Shown here: in pieces, positions 11,581-22,465 of the stretch
How the letters are laid out: each line of letters opens with the position of its first letter
Position numbering within the stretch: position 1 is the stretch's first letter
Origin: Choristoneura fumiferana
Taxonomy: Eukaryota > Arthropoda > Insecta > Lepidoptera > Tortricidae
Length of the DNA: 64,000 nt
Direction of reading: 5' to 3'
Assembly: GCF_025370935.1 (NCBI RefSeq)
Contig: NC_133492.1
Location: 16,974,212 to 17,038,211 of the forward strand
Translations under genes and position numbers: made by a program
The notes under the pieces: model-generated
What the model was told of the DNA's origin: nothing
What the model saw: only the letters and a program-made list of their open reading frames with translations
Database searches by the model: none

Positions 11581-11765
11581 AACCTGAGATATGTATGCAT
11601 AGGAAAAATTCCTGTCTAGATTCCTGTCCAGCAGTGGTGTAGGGGTTATAGCACGCAGCACGGATTGCTGAGAACCTGGGTTCAATTTCCAGCGCTAGTC
11701 TCTTTTTCTGATTTTACTGTGCATCCATGTCTCAGTTTGTATTTTCGATACAGATCCGGAATGTC
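11581..11765 (+). mobile_element. tRNA-derived SINE family 2
   Basis: tRNA-like GTGGTGTAGGGGTTATAGCA (A box) with CTGGGTTCAATTTCCAGCGC (B box), then TCTCTTTTTCTGATTTTACT and CTGTGCATCCATGTCTCAGT. Copies are at 31503-31680 and 60690-60870. An associated block at 11330-11410 (GGTTTTTTGGAGTCTTTTTG) recurs beside the other copies. Confidence 0.75.
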
Positions 11766-12076
11766 AGGGCGGTAGGTATATATATAGCAGGTCTATGTTG
11801 TTGTTTCTTTAAAAAAATATGGCTCTGTCCATTGGAGGACAATTTTGCCAGTGTTTGGTAGTTTTGTAAAATATAGTATAGGTACTAATAGTTATTTTCC
11901 GGCCGGTAGTCATGTCAGTTTTGAGTGCACACCTCCATCCACAACCATAATAAAAAATAAAGAACAGAAGTTTGACAACGTCAAATGTTACTGAATTAAG
12001 CCATAACTAATTAGGCAACAAAAACATGTAAAAACGTCTGCAAAATTCAAAAGTAAGTATTTAAGCGTTGTTTAAT

Positions 12077-12352
12077 ATGAAAAGGCAAAATCCGATTTAC
12101 ACGAGCAAAAAGATTTTTCCAAATTTGAAGAAATACTTGGAGGAAAACCAGAGACTGCGTCTCCAACTCTTGGAGGATACGGAGAAGCAACACCAGGCGA
12201 TGACAAGAGCCATTGAACTGAAAGAGAAGAACATTTTGCTGCGAGAACGGATCCATGAAGCTAAAACTGAAGCTTGCCGACTACGGAATATTTTGAACAG
12301 TGAACTAAGAAAGGAAACATTTAAGCGGCAATGCGTAGCACAGGTCGATTAA
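12077..12352 (+). CDS. Small charged coiled-coil protein, N-terminal part (frame ends at a probable frameshift)
   Basis: Unspliced frame of 91 codons from the first ATG (12077; AAT before the ATG, an in-frame stop at 12062). The product is rich in Lys, Glu, Arg and Leu. From about residue 14 to 80 it has heptad-like spacing (EENQRLRLQLLEDTEKQ, then IELKEKNILLRERI), predicting one long coiled coil. It stops at 12352, just after a second coiled-coil frame has begun at 12331 in the -1 frame. The two together would give one coiled-coil protein of about 160-165 aa. I do not recognise the family with confidence. The basic start, the Asn/Leu heptads and the small size recall the N-terminal coiled coil of shugoshin-type cohesin protectors, but no C-terminal shugoshin motif is present, so that is only a guess. 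A strong donor-like sequence, GTAAGTATTT, sits upstream at 12050. Confidence 0.45.
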   Translation: MKRQNPIYTSKKIFPNLKKYLEENQRLRLQLLEDTEKQHQAMTRAIELKEKNILLRERIHEAKTEACRLRNILNSELRKETFKRQCVAQVD

Positions 12353-12558
12353 AAACTTTGACGTCCGAAAACGAATTCTTGAGGTACCAAATAGCTTTAG
12401 CTAGAAAAAAGAGGAAAGAAGCTACCAAAAATGCCACCGAGCAAGCGGAGGCGAATTATTACCTAGAAAATTGTTTGTGTGAAGTTTGTTATGAGTTACA
12501 TAATTTAAGACAATGTATTAGAGACAAGAAAACTATGAGTAAAGTTTTAAAAAACTGA
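12331..12558 (+). CDS. Small coiled-coil protein, C-terminal part in the -1 frame
   Basis: 75 codons from ATG 12331 to TGA 12558, overlapping the end of the preceding frame by 22 nt. An in-frame stop at 12322 means the switch must lie between 12322 and 12352. The protein opens with LKTLTSENEFLRYQIALARK, a coiled-coil pattern that continues the upstream one, and ends with a Cys/Leu-rich stretch (ENCLCEVCYELHNLRQC). Composition and lysine richness match the upstream frame, which argues for one ancestral reading frame broken by a 1-nt indel; an assembly error or a real frameshift would look the same. No canonical slippery heptamer is visible at the junction, so programmed frameshifting is not supported. 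A Helitron begins 57 nt after the stop (12615), and no AATAAA lies between. Confidence 0.4.
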   Translation: MRSTGRLKTLTSENEFLRYQIALARKKRKEATKNATEQAEANYYLENCLCEVCYELHNLRQCIRDKKTMSKVLKN

Positions 12559-12614
12559 ATTATCTTTCTTATTTATTTGTGAACAGGCTTGTAGATTTTA
12601 TCTATACTTAAGTA

Positions 12615-12894
12615 TCCATACTAATATTATAAATGTGAAAGTGTGTGTTTGTATGTTTGTCCGTCTTTCACGTCGAAACGGAGCGACGGAGCGGATCGAC
12701 GTGATTTTTGGGATAGAGACAGTTTATGGGCCAGTGTATTTTTCACATAATTGATTTTGGCACATATGGCTTTTAAATTAAATGTCTAAATCCATCAAAA
12801 AATACATACTTTTTATCCCGGAAAAATGCAGTTCCCGAGGGAACAGCGCGCGATAACCGAATTCCACGCGGGCGAAGCCGCGGGCAAAAGCTAG
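12615..12894 (+). mobile_element. Nonautonomous Helitron (Lep1-like), complete
   Basis: Starts TCCATACTAATATTATAAAT and ends with the hairpin CGCGGGCGAAGCCGCGGGC, then AAAAGCTAG. It is inserted between A and T (12614/12895), as Helitrons do. 280 bp. Confidence 0.85.
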
Positions 12895-13496
12895 TTGTGA
12901 ATATAGCAAACCACACTGGTCACAGTTGCCAGCCAGCCCGTTACAGGGAGGAATAGCGTGACCGATATATCCGTCGCGCTCACACTTCCACCACATTTGA
13001 GTCCCAATCCCAAGCACGAACTGTTGCGCACCAAATTGCCGAACATCTAACGCATAAGGTTACCTCTTGTCATCTGCTATTCCCATCACTAAAACGCTGA
13101 ACAAATTGTGAAACTATACAGATAGCATAAGGGCTTTGTTACCTTGTCCCAAAAATAGAATCATATCGAAAGTCATTATTGTGCTAACATCACTGTCTAG
13201 TGAATTCGTGTATATTTCAGATGAAATTCGGTACGATACCAGAAAGTTCGAGAAGGACATATGATAGTTTTTATCCTGGAAAATTGCAGTTCCCGCGGGA
13301 TAGCGATAAACAAACTCTACGCGGACGGAATCACGTTTGACATTTTCATTGTCTAGTTTTTATAACTAATTCTCACCACTATAATAAAAGCGAAAACTGT
13401 GTCGGTCTGTAACCTCATCTCATCACGCTTAAACCATGCATTAATTTATCGCTATCCAAAATCCTGACCTTTGTGTATTTCTGTTAACCATTGTAC

Positions 13497-13723
13497 CCTG
13501 AGTTTATCTCTCCGATTTCAACAAAATTTGATTCTGAGCTGGAAAAACCAGGGTCTCCAGATGTGTCCCCAAAATATTGTATGGATGCGTCCGTTCTGTT
13601 AACAAAATGGACAATACAATCAATACAATATTTTGGGGACACACCTGGAGACCGTTTTTCCAGCTCAGAATCATGGACCGAGTCTACCTCCCAAATTATG
13701 TTGAGAACGGAGATAAACTCAGG
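13497..13723. repeat. 227-bp near-perfect palindrome
   Basis: Nested arms: CCTGAGTTTATCTCTCCG with CGGAGATAAACTCAGG outside; GATTCTGAGCTGGAAAAAC with GTTTTTCCAGCTCAGAATC inside; then GTGTCCCCAAAATATTGTAT with its inverse, around a short centre. The open frame across it (13491-13841) is a by-product of the palindrome. Confidence 0.75.
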
Positions 13724-14074
13724 CTACACAACGGTAGATAGAAATGCCCCTGCAGTCTTCCAGGGCAAAACTATCCTGTCCTTAGACTCAAACTATCTTT
13801 ATAACACTGAAACTGCAATATGTTGGGTTATTCATATTTAAGTTGATAGATAGTTATTTAATCATCTGGCTATTCTATTCTAGGTCTTAGGGCCTTTACA
13901 CACCGTGTTAAGACGCGTCGCTGCGCGTATTATGTATTGATACAAACGCGATACGCACGCAAGATGTGTAGCTATAGCTATACCATGGGAAGAAAAGCGC
14001 GATATCAACGCACGTTTCTAAGGGCGTACGTTAGCTGACGCGGTTTTCACGGTGGACGCCTATCGAAAAATAGT

Positions 14075-14181
14075 GCTACAACGAAACTCGAAGTTCGTGT
14101 CGTGCGGTCCCTCTGACACATACTATTTAATACGAGAGCGAGAGGGACGGTTAGATACGAACTTCGAGTTTCGTAGTAGCC
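14075..14181. mobile_element. Foldback MITE family E (CTACGAAACTCGAAGTTCGT)
   Basis: GCTACAACGAAACTCGAAGT... and ...ACTTCGAGTTTCGTAGTAGC around CGGTCCCTCT / AGAGGGACGG arms. Related copies are at 20356-20484, 21726-21853, 24867-24995, 25861-25990 and 63824-63953, and in part at 10338-10440 and 21265-21450. Confidence 0.75.
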
Positions 14182-14571
14182 CAGCAGCGCTAACTGCGCG
14201 CGTCGCGTGCATAGGACTGTACCTGCACCCGCCCGCAGGCGTGCGTCCGCTCCGTGCTCCCGCGCCAAGTATACTTCGTTTTTTTAACATTAGAAAAAGA
14301 ATCTTGAGGAGTATTTTTATTGAAAAACGTTTTGAAAAAAAAAAGTAACTATTACTTACGATACCAAAAGCATGCAAATAATCATGTCCTTGCTAATTGT
14401 TACATATTTGCTGTGTCTTATTTTTCAAGTGTTTTCAATAAAAAGACACGTCAGCAAGATCGCTTACCTTCTTTCTAATGCTGAAAAAAACGAAGTAGGT
14501 ATACCGTAGGCTTTAAAACGCCCATCGGCGGCGCCTTTAAATATTGCAGTGTGCAAAGGCTCTTAGGTATG

Positions 14572-14697
14572 TACAGTTGAGAAATTAAATCGCGTACCGG
14601 GGAGGAACCATCCCATAATCAATTTCGCAACGCTTTCTTTGGGAAATGGGATATCAACATGACTCCACCCTGGTACGCGATAGTTTCTTTGACCGTA
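14572..14697. mobile_element. MITE family D (TIR TACAGTCAAAGAAAC), just 3' of RpL17
   Basis: TACAGTTGAGAAATTAAATC...GATAGTTTCTTTGACCGTA. Related copies are at 42990-43154 and 52506-52637. It ends 43 nt from the RpL17 poly(A) signal, so it may lie within or next to the transcript end. Confidence 0.75.
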
Positions 14698-14739
14698 CAT
14701 ATCAAGTAAATAAAACAGCATCAAAGCTTATAGCAACGG

Positions 14740-14745
14740 TTTATT
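14740..14745 (-). terminator. RpL17: RpL17 poly(A) signal AATAAA
   Basis: TTTATT on the plus strand is AATAAA on the coding strand. It starts only 4 nt after the RpL17 stop codon (14749-14751), so the 3' UTR must be very short. A MITE begins about 43 nt further downstream at 14697. Confidence 0.75.
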
Positions 14746-14748
14746 CCC

Positions 14749-17700
14749 CTACTCCCTCATCATCTTCTCCTTCTGGCGGGCCAGCTTCTTCTTGGAGAAC
14801 TTCTTCTTGGCGGGCGCGTCGTCAGCCGGCGCCGCGCGGGCCACCGCCGCCTCGCGCTCAGACAGACAAACCTACAAACAAACAGGCGGTTAATATATCT
14901 AGCCGCAGTTTACGGTGGATGCAGGTACCATCAGCCAAATAAAATAAGTGATCTATCAATTTTTAAACATGTTCCTATTAAATGAATGTGTCGCTAAAGC
15001 GAACTTTCAAATTGACAGAGTCATCTATTGGCATTATTGTTTTGTGACATACAAACGATTATCAACTTTAGGGTGGTAGACCACATATTTGGCTAATGGT
15101 ACATCTATAAGACTCCAAACTAGGCTGGACTATCTTGGTAGCCTGCAACAGTGATTAACATGATTAACTAAAGTGCGACCGGAGCAACTGGAGTTCTATG
15201 GGGGAGGCCTGTGTCCAACAGTGGACATCCTATGACAAAATGATTATGATTAATTCCGCAATACAATGTCAACCCTTAGAAAAGAATTTTAAGTTGACGT
15301 TGTTTTGCAAAATGACAGCGAATTAGACTCAGTATTGCAAAACAGCATCCAGATAATATGATGAAATCTAAACCAGTTACCCAGTTAGTTAATTAATAAA
15401 TAGAATTTAGCCTCAACACGGCAAGAACATAGAATGTAGGTAGTACTGGAATTATCACATAAAAATTTGACAACTAAATGTCATGTCCTCTCGTTATTTT
15501 CTATTCAGTGGGAGATTAACCCATATAAATAAGATGGCACAGTGGCACTCACCTCGATGTGGCAGGGCGATGACATGTACGGGTTGATGCGGCCGTGCGC
15601 GCGGTACGTGCGCCGGCGCAGGCACGGGGCGCGGTTTACCTGGAACGTGAACAATGTTTCATTACAAACTACATTCGTTTCTGGATTCATACATGGAAAT
15701 GGCATTGAAGCAAAGCCACAAGACGAGATATACTTTGTCTGACACATCATTATTACTATCTCGCTGCTTTTCCGTCTCATGACATAATTTATCTCATCTT
15801 GTTGGCTTTGCTTTAGATTGGTCATATTCTCAGGGCCATCTTACACCATGCGGGGGGGCCCTAGGGCACACGAGAACTTGGGCCCCTTTTGTGCTACAAG
15901 CAAGATCCTCTGCATGAGTGTAATATCTCTACGTCAACATTGGCAAAACACGTATTGCTAAAACGGCAAGAGAGAAAGCCACTAAAAAAAAAAAAAGATG
16001 ATTGTCTTGGATATAGTGGGGAAAGCAAATTGCACAAAACTACACATAACACACTCCACATTTTAAGTATGAAGCTAGAATTACCCCGTGTTGTCTGGAC
16101 AGAACGGACTAATAAATTTCACAAGACTACCGTGCTAGCGGTAGCTATTTAAAAATCGTTTTTACAGCATTAAATTTGTAGGTGAAATGCATTGAAGAAA
16201 AAATCAAAGGATTATTTCTTAAATCAAAACTCATCACCCTTACTCTTTGCCTTTAGAAAACATTTTGTACAATAAAGTGTACATTGTCAAGCAAAAAGGC
16301 AGTTACTAAGTGAACTAGTTATCTAAACTCCTATAATATTTTTTATAGCGGCAACACTTCCTATTGTTATTTTTCCTAACCTTAATGTGTCATTGCTGTT
16401 ATAAATAAATAATTTTCTTTCTTTCTTCTATAATGGTGGTTAATTTTGTTTGTACATAGACAATGGTTATACTTTGTTTTATTGAACACTAGTGTTTACC
16501 CGCGGCTTCGCACACGTTAATCATTAGAGATCCAGCAGCTAAATTGAAATTTTGGGATTTTTAAAAATTCCCGTAGGAATTCCCAAAAATTTAATTGTCA
16601 TTTTTATTGATGTTAGATTAAAAAAATCATGTCAAATTTCATGACTAAGCCCAGCAGTTGTTGTTTTGAGATTTTATCCCTATCCCGTGGGAATATCAGA
16701 ATAAAAAGTAGCCAAGCATACCAAATTTCATCCAAATCCAACCAGCCGTTTCAGCATGAAGGAGTAACAAACATACTCACTCACTCACAACCTTTTGCAT
16801 TTATAATATTAGTAGGATAATGAAATTTAAATTACATTCACACATTTTTTTAATAAAACCTAATAATTATAATTTTTAATAATTATAATATTCACTTCCA
16901 ACATTGAATTATTGAAAAACAAGTGTCTGGTTTGCTACTGAACTATTCTCAAAATATCTTCGACTAAATAAATCAAGACAGAAGATTCAGTTACAAACTT
17001 GCTAAAAAAAATATAATTTATAACAAGCTTTTTCTTATGATATGGTATGGTATTACAGTCATTGCAACTCAAACACAAACCAAATTTCAAGTAAATCTGA
17101 CAACTGTCACAAAGTGCCATTTAGTTAAAATCCATCTAATTCTTCATAAGTACTGTGACTAGGCAATAAAAATAAGCCTGTATTTACAAGACCTCACCTA
17201 CAAGAGTAAGTAGGTATTTAACAAATGATTATCCCTCCCTTGTCTAGTGTACAGTATCAATGTAATAATAATGGTTCACTAATGTCTAGCCAAACCATTT
17301 TTTTACAAATGATTTGTTTCACAAAATGTTTCCTTAGGCCAAATGCACTTTACTTTTTCTGTTTCATGATTTTTATAAACAAACCTAACCTATAGAGTTC
17401 ACATTTATTTCATTCATTATTTTATACAATGCATTTGGACAAATGAAACATTAGTAAAACAAATCATTTGTAAAAAAATATTAAGTATAGCAAAGAAAAA
17501 GGATATCAATAATAACACTACTAAAGTAAGCCCTATCACAAACAATGAATACAAAGTTCGTACTAGAAACTTATATCGCTTTGACAATACAAACTTCAAC
17601 TAACCTGAATGTGATCAATGACCAGCCTGTCGACATCCAAGCCTTTGTAGTCAGCATTTGACTCTGCGTTCCTGAGGAGCTGCAGAAGGAACTCCGCGGA

Positions 17701-18028
17701 CTTCTTTGGCCAGCGGCCCTGCGTGGTACCGAACTGCTTGGCTTGCGCGCAACGACCCACGCCTCCGTTAAAACGGCGGAAAGGAATGCACTCCTTCTTC
17801 TCAGTTACATTCTTAAGGTAACGCACGGCACGGCGCAGCGGCAGTTTTCTGATTGCCATTGCCGTTTCATACGTGTTCTGAAAAATATTTGAAGGTTAGT
17901 TTTCATTATGACAAGCACGTAAATAACCAAGGGAATCGGCGATTTACCTTGAAGTGAACACGGAGGTTTGAGCCTCGAGCCTTGCATGACTTCGCTGGAT
18001 TATCCGGCTCCCGAGAGTAGCGACCCAT
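14749..18028 (-). CDS. RpL17: 60S ribosomal protein L17 (uL22 family), complete
   Basis: Four coding exons on the minus strand: 17948-18028 (27 codons), 17605-17877 (91), 15553-15639 (29) and 14749-14871 (40 plus TAG). All phases are zero and all introns GT-AG, giving 187 aa, the usual animal length. The start is MGRYSREPDNPAKSCKARGS. The core contains FGTTQGRWPKKSAEFLLQLL and the loop RRRTYRAHGRINPYMSSPCH, both diagnostic of L17/L22. The tail is lysine-rich (AKKKFSKKKLARQKEKMMRE). L17 binds 23S-like rRNA and lines the exit tunnel of the large subunit in the cytosol. The ATG at 18028 lies 8 nt inside an exon opened by TTTCAG|AAGCAAAATGG. Introns carry a Helitron (16489-16817), a MITE (14926-15101) and a foldback repeat (17297-17481), none touching a splice site. 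The identification is secure. Confidence 0.97.
14926..15101. mobile_element. MITE family B in RpL17 intron (TIR TACCATCAGCC)
   Basis: TACCATCAGCCAAAT...ATTTGGCTAATGGTA, 176 bp, ending in TA on both sides. Reverse-complement relative of 36292-36458. It lies 55 nt inside the last RpL17 intron. Confidence 0.8.
16489..16817 (-). mobile_element. Nonautonomous Helitron in RpL17 intron
   Basis: On the minus strand it runs TCCTACTAATATTATAAATG ... GCCGCGGGTAAACACTAG between A and T. Closely related in full to 45702-46051. Confidence 0.85.
17297..17481. repeat. Foldback repeat in RpL17 intron
   Basis: TTTTTTTACAAATGATTTG at the left and CAAATCATTTGTAAAAAAA at the right, with an inner pair CCAAATGCA / TGCATTTGG. 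185 bp, AT-rich. Confidence 0.6.
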
Positions 18029-18231
18029 TTTGCTTCTGAAACAGGCGGCTTATATTAACACAAGACACCAACTTAGGTTAACTTAAATAACACTGTCGGG
18101 TTTCACATTGGCGATGAAATATACTTTTAAATAAGTGGGATACACTGTTTTCTGTAACATTTCAGCGCGATTCAATTCAATATTCAGTATTATTTAGGAT
18201 AAAAACAGATTTTATCAAACACGAAACCAAC

Positions 18232-18258
18232 CTCTCACGGGAATTTTAACAGGAAAAG
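18232..18258 (-). promoter_or_regulatory. RpL17: Probable RpL17 noncoding exon 1 with 5' TOP start
   Basis: On the minus strand, TCCTTTTCCTGTTAA at about 18260-18246 is a terminal oligopyrimidine-like start, as expected of ribosomal protein mRNAs (known TOP control of translation). It is followed by GTGAGAG|GTTGG, a plausible donor at 18231/18230. Splicing to the acceptor at 18036 would join this leader to the ATG exon. No TATA box is evident. The exact start nucleotide is inferred. Confidence 0.5.
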
Positions 18259-18600
18259 GAATAGACAAGATGTTATGACATTGACACTTACTGTCGGTGT
18301 TGTCAGTGTCAAAATTATAGTCTATGACAGCTAACGATGCGTTCATAAAAATTTAGAATAGGTAGATGCAGACCGAAGTTTTATTTAGTAATAGATTGAA
18401 AACAAAACAGCGACATTGTCCCATGATCAGGTTTGCAAACTAGAAATAAATAAAATTCTAGGTTTGACTTTTCATTTCACAAGCTACCAAGCGTTAGCAC
18501 AGCGTCATCTATCGGAGAATATCGCTATCTGAACATCAATGTTGTTTAATTTTTCTGCCGCCACTCCATTGCGAGGCGCTAGTTTTGAAGAGTTGATCAG

Positions 18601-19025
18601 AATGAGGGCTATCGCGTATGAATTCGCCACTAGAGGCGCTAGTGTAGCGTGAGGTCTCCGAAATGTCAAATCTCATAGTTTTTAAGTGAGCTACGCGGGT
18701 TTATTTATAATTAGAATAATTTGTGAATATTTTGCAATATCTGAAATGAATTATGGCAAATATGCGTTCCGGGGCAATGAATGTCCGTGTTTTGAGACAG
18801 TTTTGTCTTTCGGAAACCTTGTCCTCCCTTTTTTCCGAACAAAACAGGGACTATGCAACACTATGGCATGCTCGATATTTATATGGTACGGTTTTAAGGT
18901 GTATTAAAAATGTTTTTAATCTAAACTTTGTTTTCACGCCCGTAATAACAGACTTTGAAAGCCATACTTAAAAACCTCACGCAACAGTGCGCCATCTAGT
19001 GAGTGAAAAAACGATAGCCCTCATT
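18601..19025 (+). mobile_element. MITE family A, copy 2
   Basis: 425 bp with the same termini and orientation as 586-1009. It sits about 340 bp upstream of the RpL17 start region, between that promoter and the rest of the intergenic repeats. Confidence 0.85.
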
Positions 19026-19821
19026 GATTGGATAAATATAAATGTTATTCTCTTGTTTCTCTTGTTTTTTTTTAAGTTTATAAGACGAGCATTTTTATTA
19101 CTTAGTCAATGGCATACCTACTCAAGTTTAAATAAATAAAATACATGAATAAATAATAGATAAGTAGAAAAAATACAACGTATTCCGTGGCATCGCTTTA
19201 TTCGTGTGGCTAACACATTACACCTTTCTATAAATAATAATAAATTCATTAATCTCAAGTGAACTAAGTGTTACAGTCAACTTTACGACACTAGCGACTA
19301 GCGCTGCCAAGCAACAAGTCACGAATATAAATGGAACTAATTAACAGTTTTTTTACTCCCACTTTATTAATTAAAAATATTTGCTTGTACATACTAAAGA
19401 TTATAATGATATGTGTTGTACGAAGATTTTACACATGTAATCCATTTCAAGGCAAATTATTAAATTAATTCGTTCCTAAAGTCATTTAGAATACCAACAA
19501 CAGATGGCGTTAGTAGGGTTCACTTCAACTCCAAAATCACGTGCTTCAATGAAAACATTTTTTGGCTTTACCACAAAAACTTACATCTTCAACGCAGCTG
19601 CGGTCCTATTTTGGGGGATCACTGTCCGTAATTTACTTGAATTAGTCTAAATACTTAGTATAAATAGTCCGTCCGTTACACTATCAGAAAATATTATTAG
19701 ACATGATTTTTTTTTTGTAAAGACGAAGATTTATATAGTCAGTTCAGGTTTAAAGTTTAGGAGGCCTGTGCCCAGCAGTGGGACGTAAATAGGCTGGGAT
19801 GATGAAAGTTTCGAGCGACGA

Positions 19822-19960
19822 GCCGAGTTTAGACTCGCAAGAAAAATCGTGCAAGTTGCATTACATTGCGGCGCTCGATTGACCACTACGAACTCCTTGG
19901 ATTTACGGCCCCGCAATGTAATGCAACTTGCATGATTATTCTTGCAAGTCTAAACTCGGC
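19822..19960. mobile_element. Foldback MITE family F (GTTTAGACTTGCAAG)
   Basis: GCCGAGTTTAGACTCGCAAG...CTTGCAAGTCTAAACTCGGC, arms over 45 nt including GTGCAAGTTGCATTACATTG. Other copies are at 24615-24757 and 39930-40056. Confidence 0.75.
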
Positions 19961-20355
19961 TTTCTCTTCCGAACTTCGACGTTTCTAATTTGTAATTTTT
20001 TAAACAATCCTAGAACTTGCATGCAAGTTTCACTACATTGCTGTATTTGTTTGATCAACTGAATACATTATTCCTCAATACTCCGTAATGTAACGCAGTA
20101 ACGCAACTTACATGCAAGTTCTCGCATCCTCTAAACGGGGCTTTACGTGTGCAATATTTTCTGTTAATCTGACTGTCGTACTACATTGTATAAATTTTTT
20201 TTTACCCAGGAATCTACCCGACTGCCTACTTTTAAGCAGAGCCAGATTTAGAGGTCTGGAGGCCTTGGGGCAACAAAGGAGTGCTTTTAGGCTTGTTATA
20301 ACGAGAGAGTATGATTTTAGGAGGGGTTTTGTCCCCGCGAGCTCACATCTCCACT

Positions 20356-20484
20356 GGCCCTATACAACGAAGTGCAAAACTCGAACGTCGTATGTTGCCG
20401 TCCCGCTGACGCTTATGTCATTTAATACGCGAGTGAAAGGGACGGTGCGATACGAACTTCGTTTTTCGAGTTTCGTAGTAGCCC
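20356..20484. mobile_element. Foldback MITE family E
   Basis: Starts GGCCCTATACAACGAAGTGC and ends TTTTTCGAGTTTCGTAGTAG. Closest to the copy at 63824-63953, sharing TGTTGCCGTCCCGCTGACGC. Confidence 0.75.
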
Positions 20485-21555
20485 CTCTGATACTGACTGA
20501 ACTAATACTGATTCAACAGCTGTCTAAATTTTTGTAGTAAACCGTTTTTAGTTGCCCAGTAACTTCAAAGATTGCTGGGCATTATAGTGCCCTGTCGCTT
20601 TACCTACAATACTCGGACATGTTTCTGTACAATTGAATTACTGGTTACTGCGACAAAGTACTGACGCCTGTGTTCAGCTACTTCTAATTTCATGAACATC
20701 ATTATTTCTATGTACTTATTTATAATGCGGATAATAATATTTACATTGCTATTCATAAACACAGCGATATTGATCATCAGCTAATTATTTAAGATTATTT
20801 ACAAATAATTAAAATAACTTCTAATACAAGACTCTCATAGAAAACAGTCGCTTTTCGATCGATTTTTCTTATTGGTCAATATATCATAACATAATCATTA
20901 TGAGCGATTTGCTCATTGGTGAATTGATGTACGTACTTTATAATAATTCAACCAATAAGAGACTGTTTGAGAGTTGTCTTTTTTTTAATAATGACTAGAT
21001 ACAGACTAGAGTAACATTGAGTGGAATGAATTGAATTCATTATGATTGCTTGTATCAATATAATTGCTAAATTTACTACATAAGTAAGTTAAATATCTTC
21101 ATTATTCTACAAGATCAGTTTGTGCCAGGAAAAGTCAACTCAAACTTAATAATTTGGTCAAGACAAGATATTGTTCTTTAATTTTATGCTGGAATTTTGC
21201 TTGATTTCCGTCCTCAGAAAACCATAACTTGACTTCGCTCAAGCATTATGGAGTCAGGCCTTGTACTATGAAGTTCAAAACTCAAACTTCGTTTCGTGCC
21301 GTCTCGCTTACGCTAATAGTATTTAGTATGGCCCGAAAAAACATTGTAGTTATAGAAACATTAACTCAACATGGCCATACGTTGATGTTGATTTGTGACT
21401 GCTCTCCCGCTCACGCTACTAGTTATTTAAAAGGAGTGAGAGGGACGGTACCATAATAAATAATAAACTTTATGAAATTTTGAATCTGGGAGCAGCCTCT
21501 TAGTACTCCGTTGTATATAATGGCTACGAGCGAACCGGTCAAGTCAAGCCATGTA

Positions 21556-21645
21556 GGCGATGACGCGTGCCGTGGTTCTTATTACAATGTCATTAATGTC
21601 TAATTTTGAAAAAATCACGCGTCTTCGTGGATGGCACTGGGTATA
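21556..21645. repeat. Dispersed inverted-repeat element
   Basis: GTAGGCGATGACGCGTGCCG...AATCACGCGTCTTCGTGGAT, the reverse complement of 27545-27632 (shared ATTAGACATTAATGACATTG). Confidence 0.6.
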
Positions 21646-21725
21646 GTTGTCAATCGAGCGCAGCGCTGAATTAAGGAGTGGGCAGTGGCCAACCCATCGT
21701 ATGCGCACGTGCCGTAAACGTCAGC

Positions 21726-21853
21726 AGGGTTACTACGAAACTCGAAACTCGAAGTTCTTGTCGTGCGGTCCCTCTGACAATTATACTATTTAATACGAGA
21801 GCGAGAGGGACGGTACGATACGAACTTCGAGTTTCGAGTTTCGTAGTAGCCCT
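21726..21853. mobile_element. Foldback MITE family E
   Basis: AGGGTTACTACGAAACTCGA to CGAGTTTCGTAGTAGCCCT. It is inserted inside another repeat whose inverted sections (GCCGTAAACGTCAGC / GTGACGTTTACGGC) flank it. Confidence 0.75.
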
Positions 21854-21898
21854 GCAGGACTTTACCGCATGCTCTCTACCAAAAGTCGTGACGTTTAC

Positions 21899-22029
21899 GG
21901 CACGTCACTGCGATTCCGCGCCGTCAGCGTATTTTGAGCAGCGGTGTGGAGAGCATGCAATAAAAACGGTGCGCATACGATGCGTCACAGTGATTCCGTA
22001 CCGTCACCGTTTTTTAAACAGCGGTGTGG
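21899..22029 (+). repeat. Diverged tandem duplication (about 82-bp unit)
   Basis: CGTCACTGCGATTCCGCGCC...GAGCAGCGGTGTGG is repeated as CGTCACAGTGATTCCGTACC...AAACAGCGGTGTGG 82 bp further on. Confidence 0.55.
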
Positions 22030-22397
22030 CCGCTCCTTTATAAAATGCGGTCGAGTTTTATCTTCCATCAGCGAACATAATCATTTCTACTGTCGAACCT
22101 TTCCCCAAGCTATTCCCGGAGGGGAAAAGTGGGAACAGAATTCAAGATTTTGCTCCATTTGAGCCCTAAGGTAATCGGAGGTGAACCTTTGGTATTTTAT
22201 ATCGAGCATCTCCTACTTGTACCCCCAAACCACAGGTACTCATGGGGAAAAGTGAGAACATAATTCATAATTTTACCCCACTTAGCCTCTTAAGTGAATA
22301 GAGGGTAAAACTGGTTTGTTTGTCTGAAGGTTTTTGACCAGCCAACTACAAAAAGGTTTGAATTATTGCTTCGTTCTAAGTCAGGTCGATGGGGGCG

Positions 22398-22465
22398 CTA
22401 GTGCGGCGCGGGCGTCGGCGGCAGGAGCGGAAGGGGCGCCACACACACTGCGCAGCCGTCTCTCT
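22398..22465 (-). CDS. Candidate terminal exon of the fuss gene (tentative)
   Basis: A GC-rich block in an AT-rich region is preceded on the minus strand by a good 3' splice site (TTTCTAAT branch-like motif, then AATTTCAG at 22468-22466). Read in phase 1, the phase left by the exon at 23065-23209, it encodes ERDGCAVCVAPLPLLPPTPA plus two residues and stops at TAG 22398-22400. It is Pro/Leu-rich. A second frame of the same block stays open to a later stop, so the reading frame is not settled. I found no AATAAA close downstream on this strand. Confidence 0.25.

Larger units (their letters stand above)
18260..22397. other. Intergenic region between the RpL17 promoter and the possible fuss 3' end
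   Basis: Holds MITE A (18601-19025), MITE F (19822-19960), MITE E copies, the tandem duplication at 21899-22029 and a SINE tail at 19758-19805. 20500-21200 is plain AT-rich sequence with nothing recognised. Confidence 0.6.

Noticed and set aside
12322..12352. Programmed -1 frameshift between the two coiled-coil frames
   Set aside because: No slippery X-XXY-YYZ heptamer or obvious downstream stem in the overlap; a simple indel is likelier.
13491..13841. 116-codon frame, plus strand
   Set aside because: Most of it is the 227-bp palindrome at 13497-13723.
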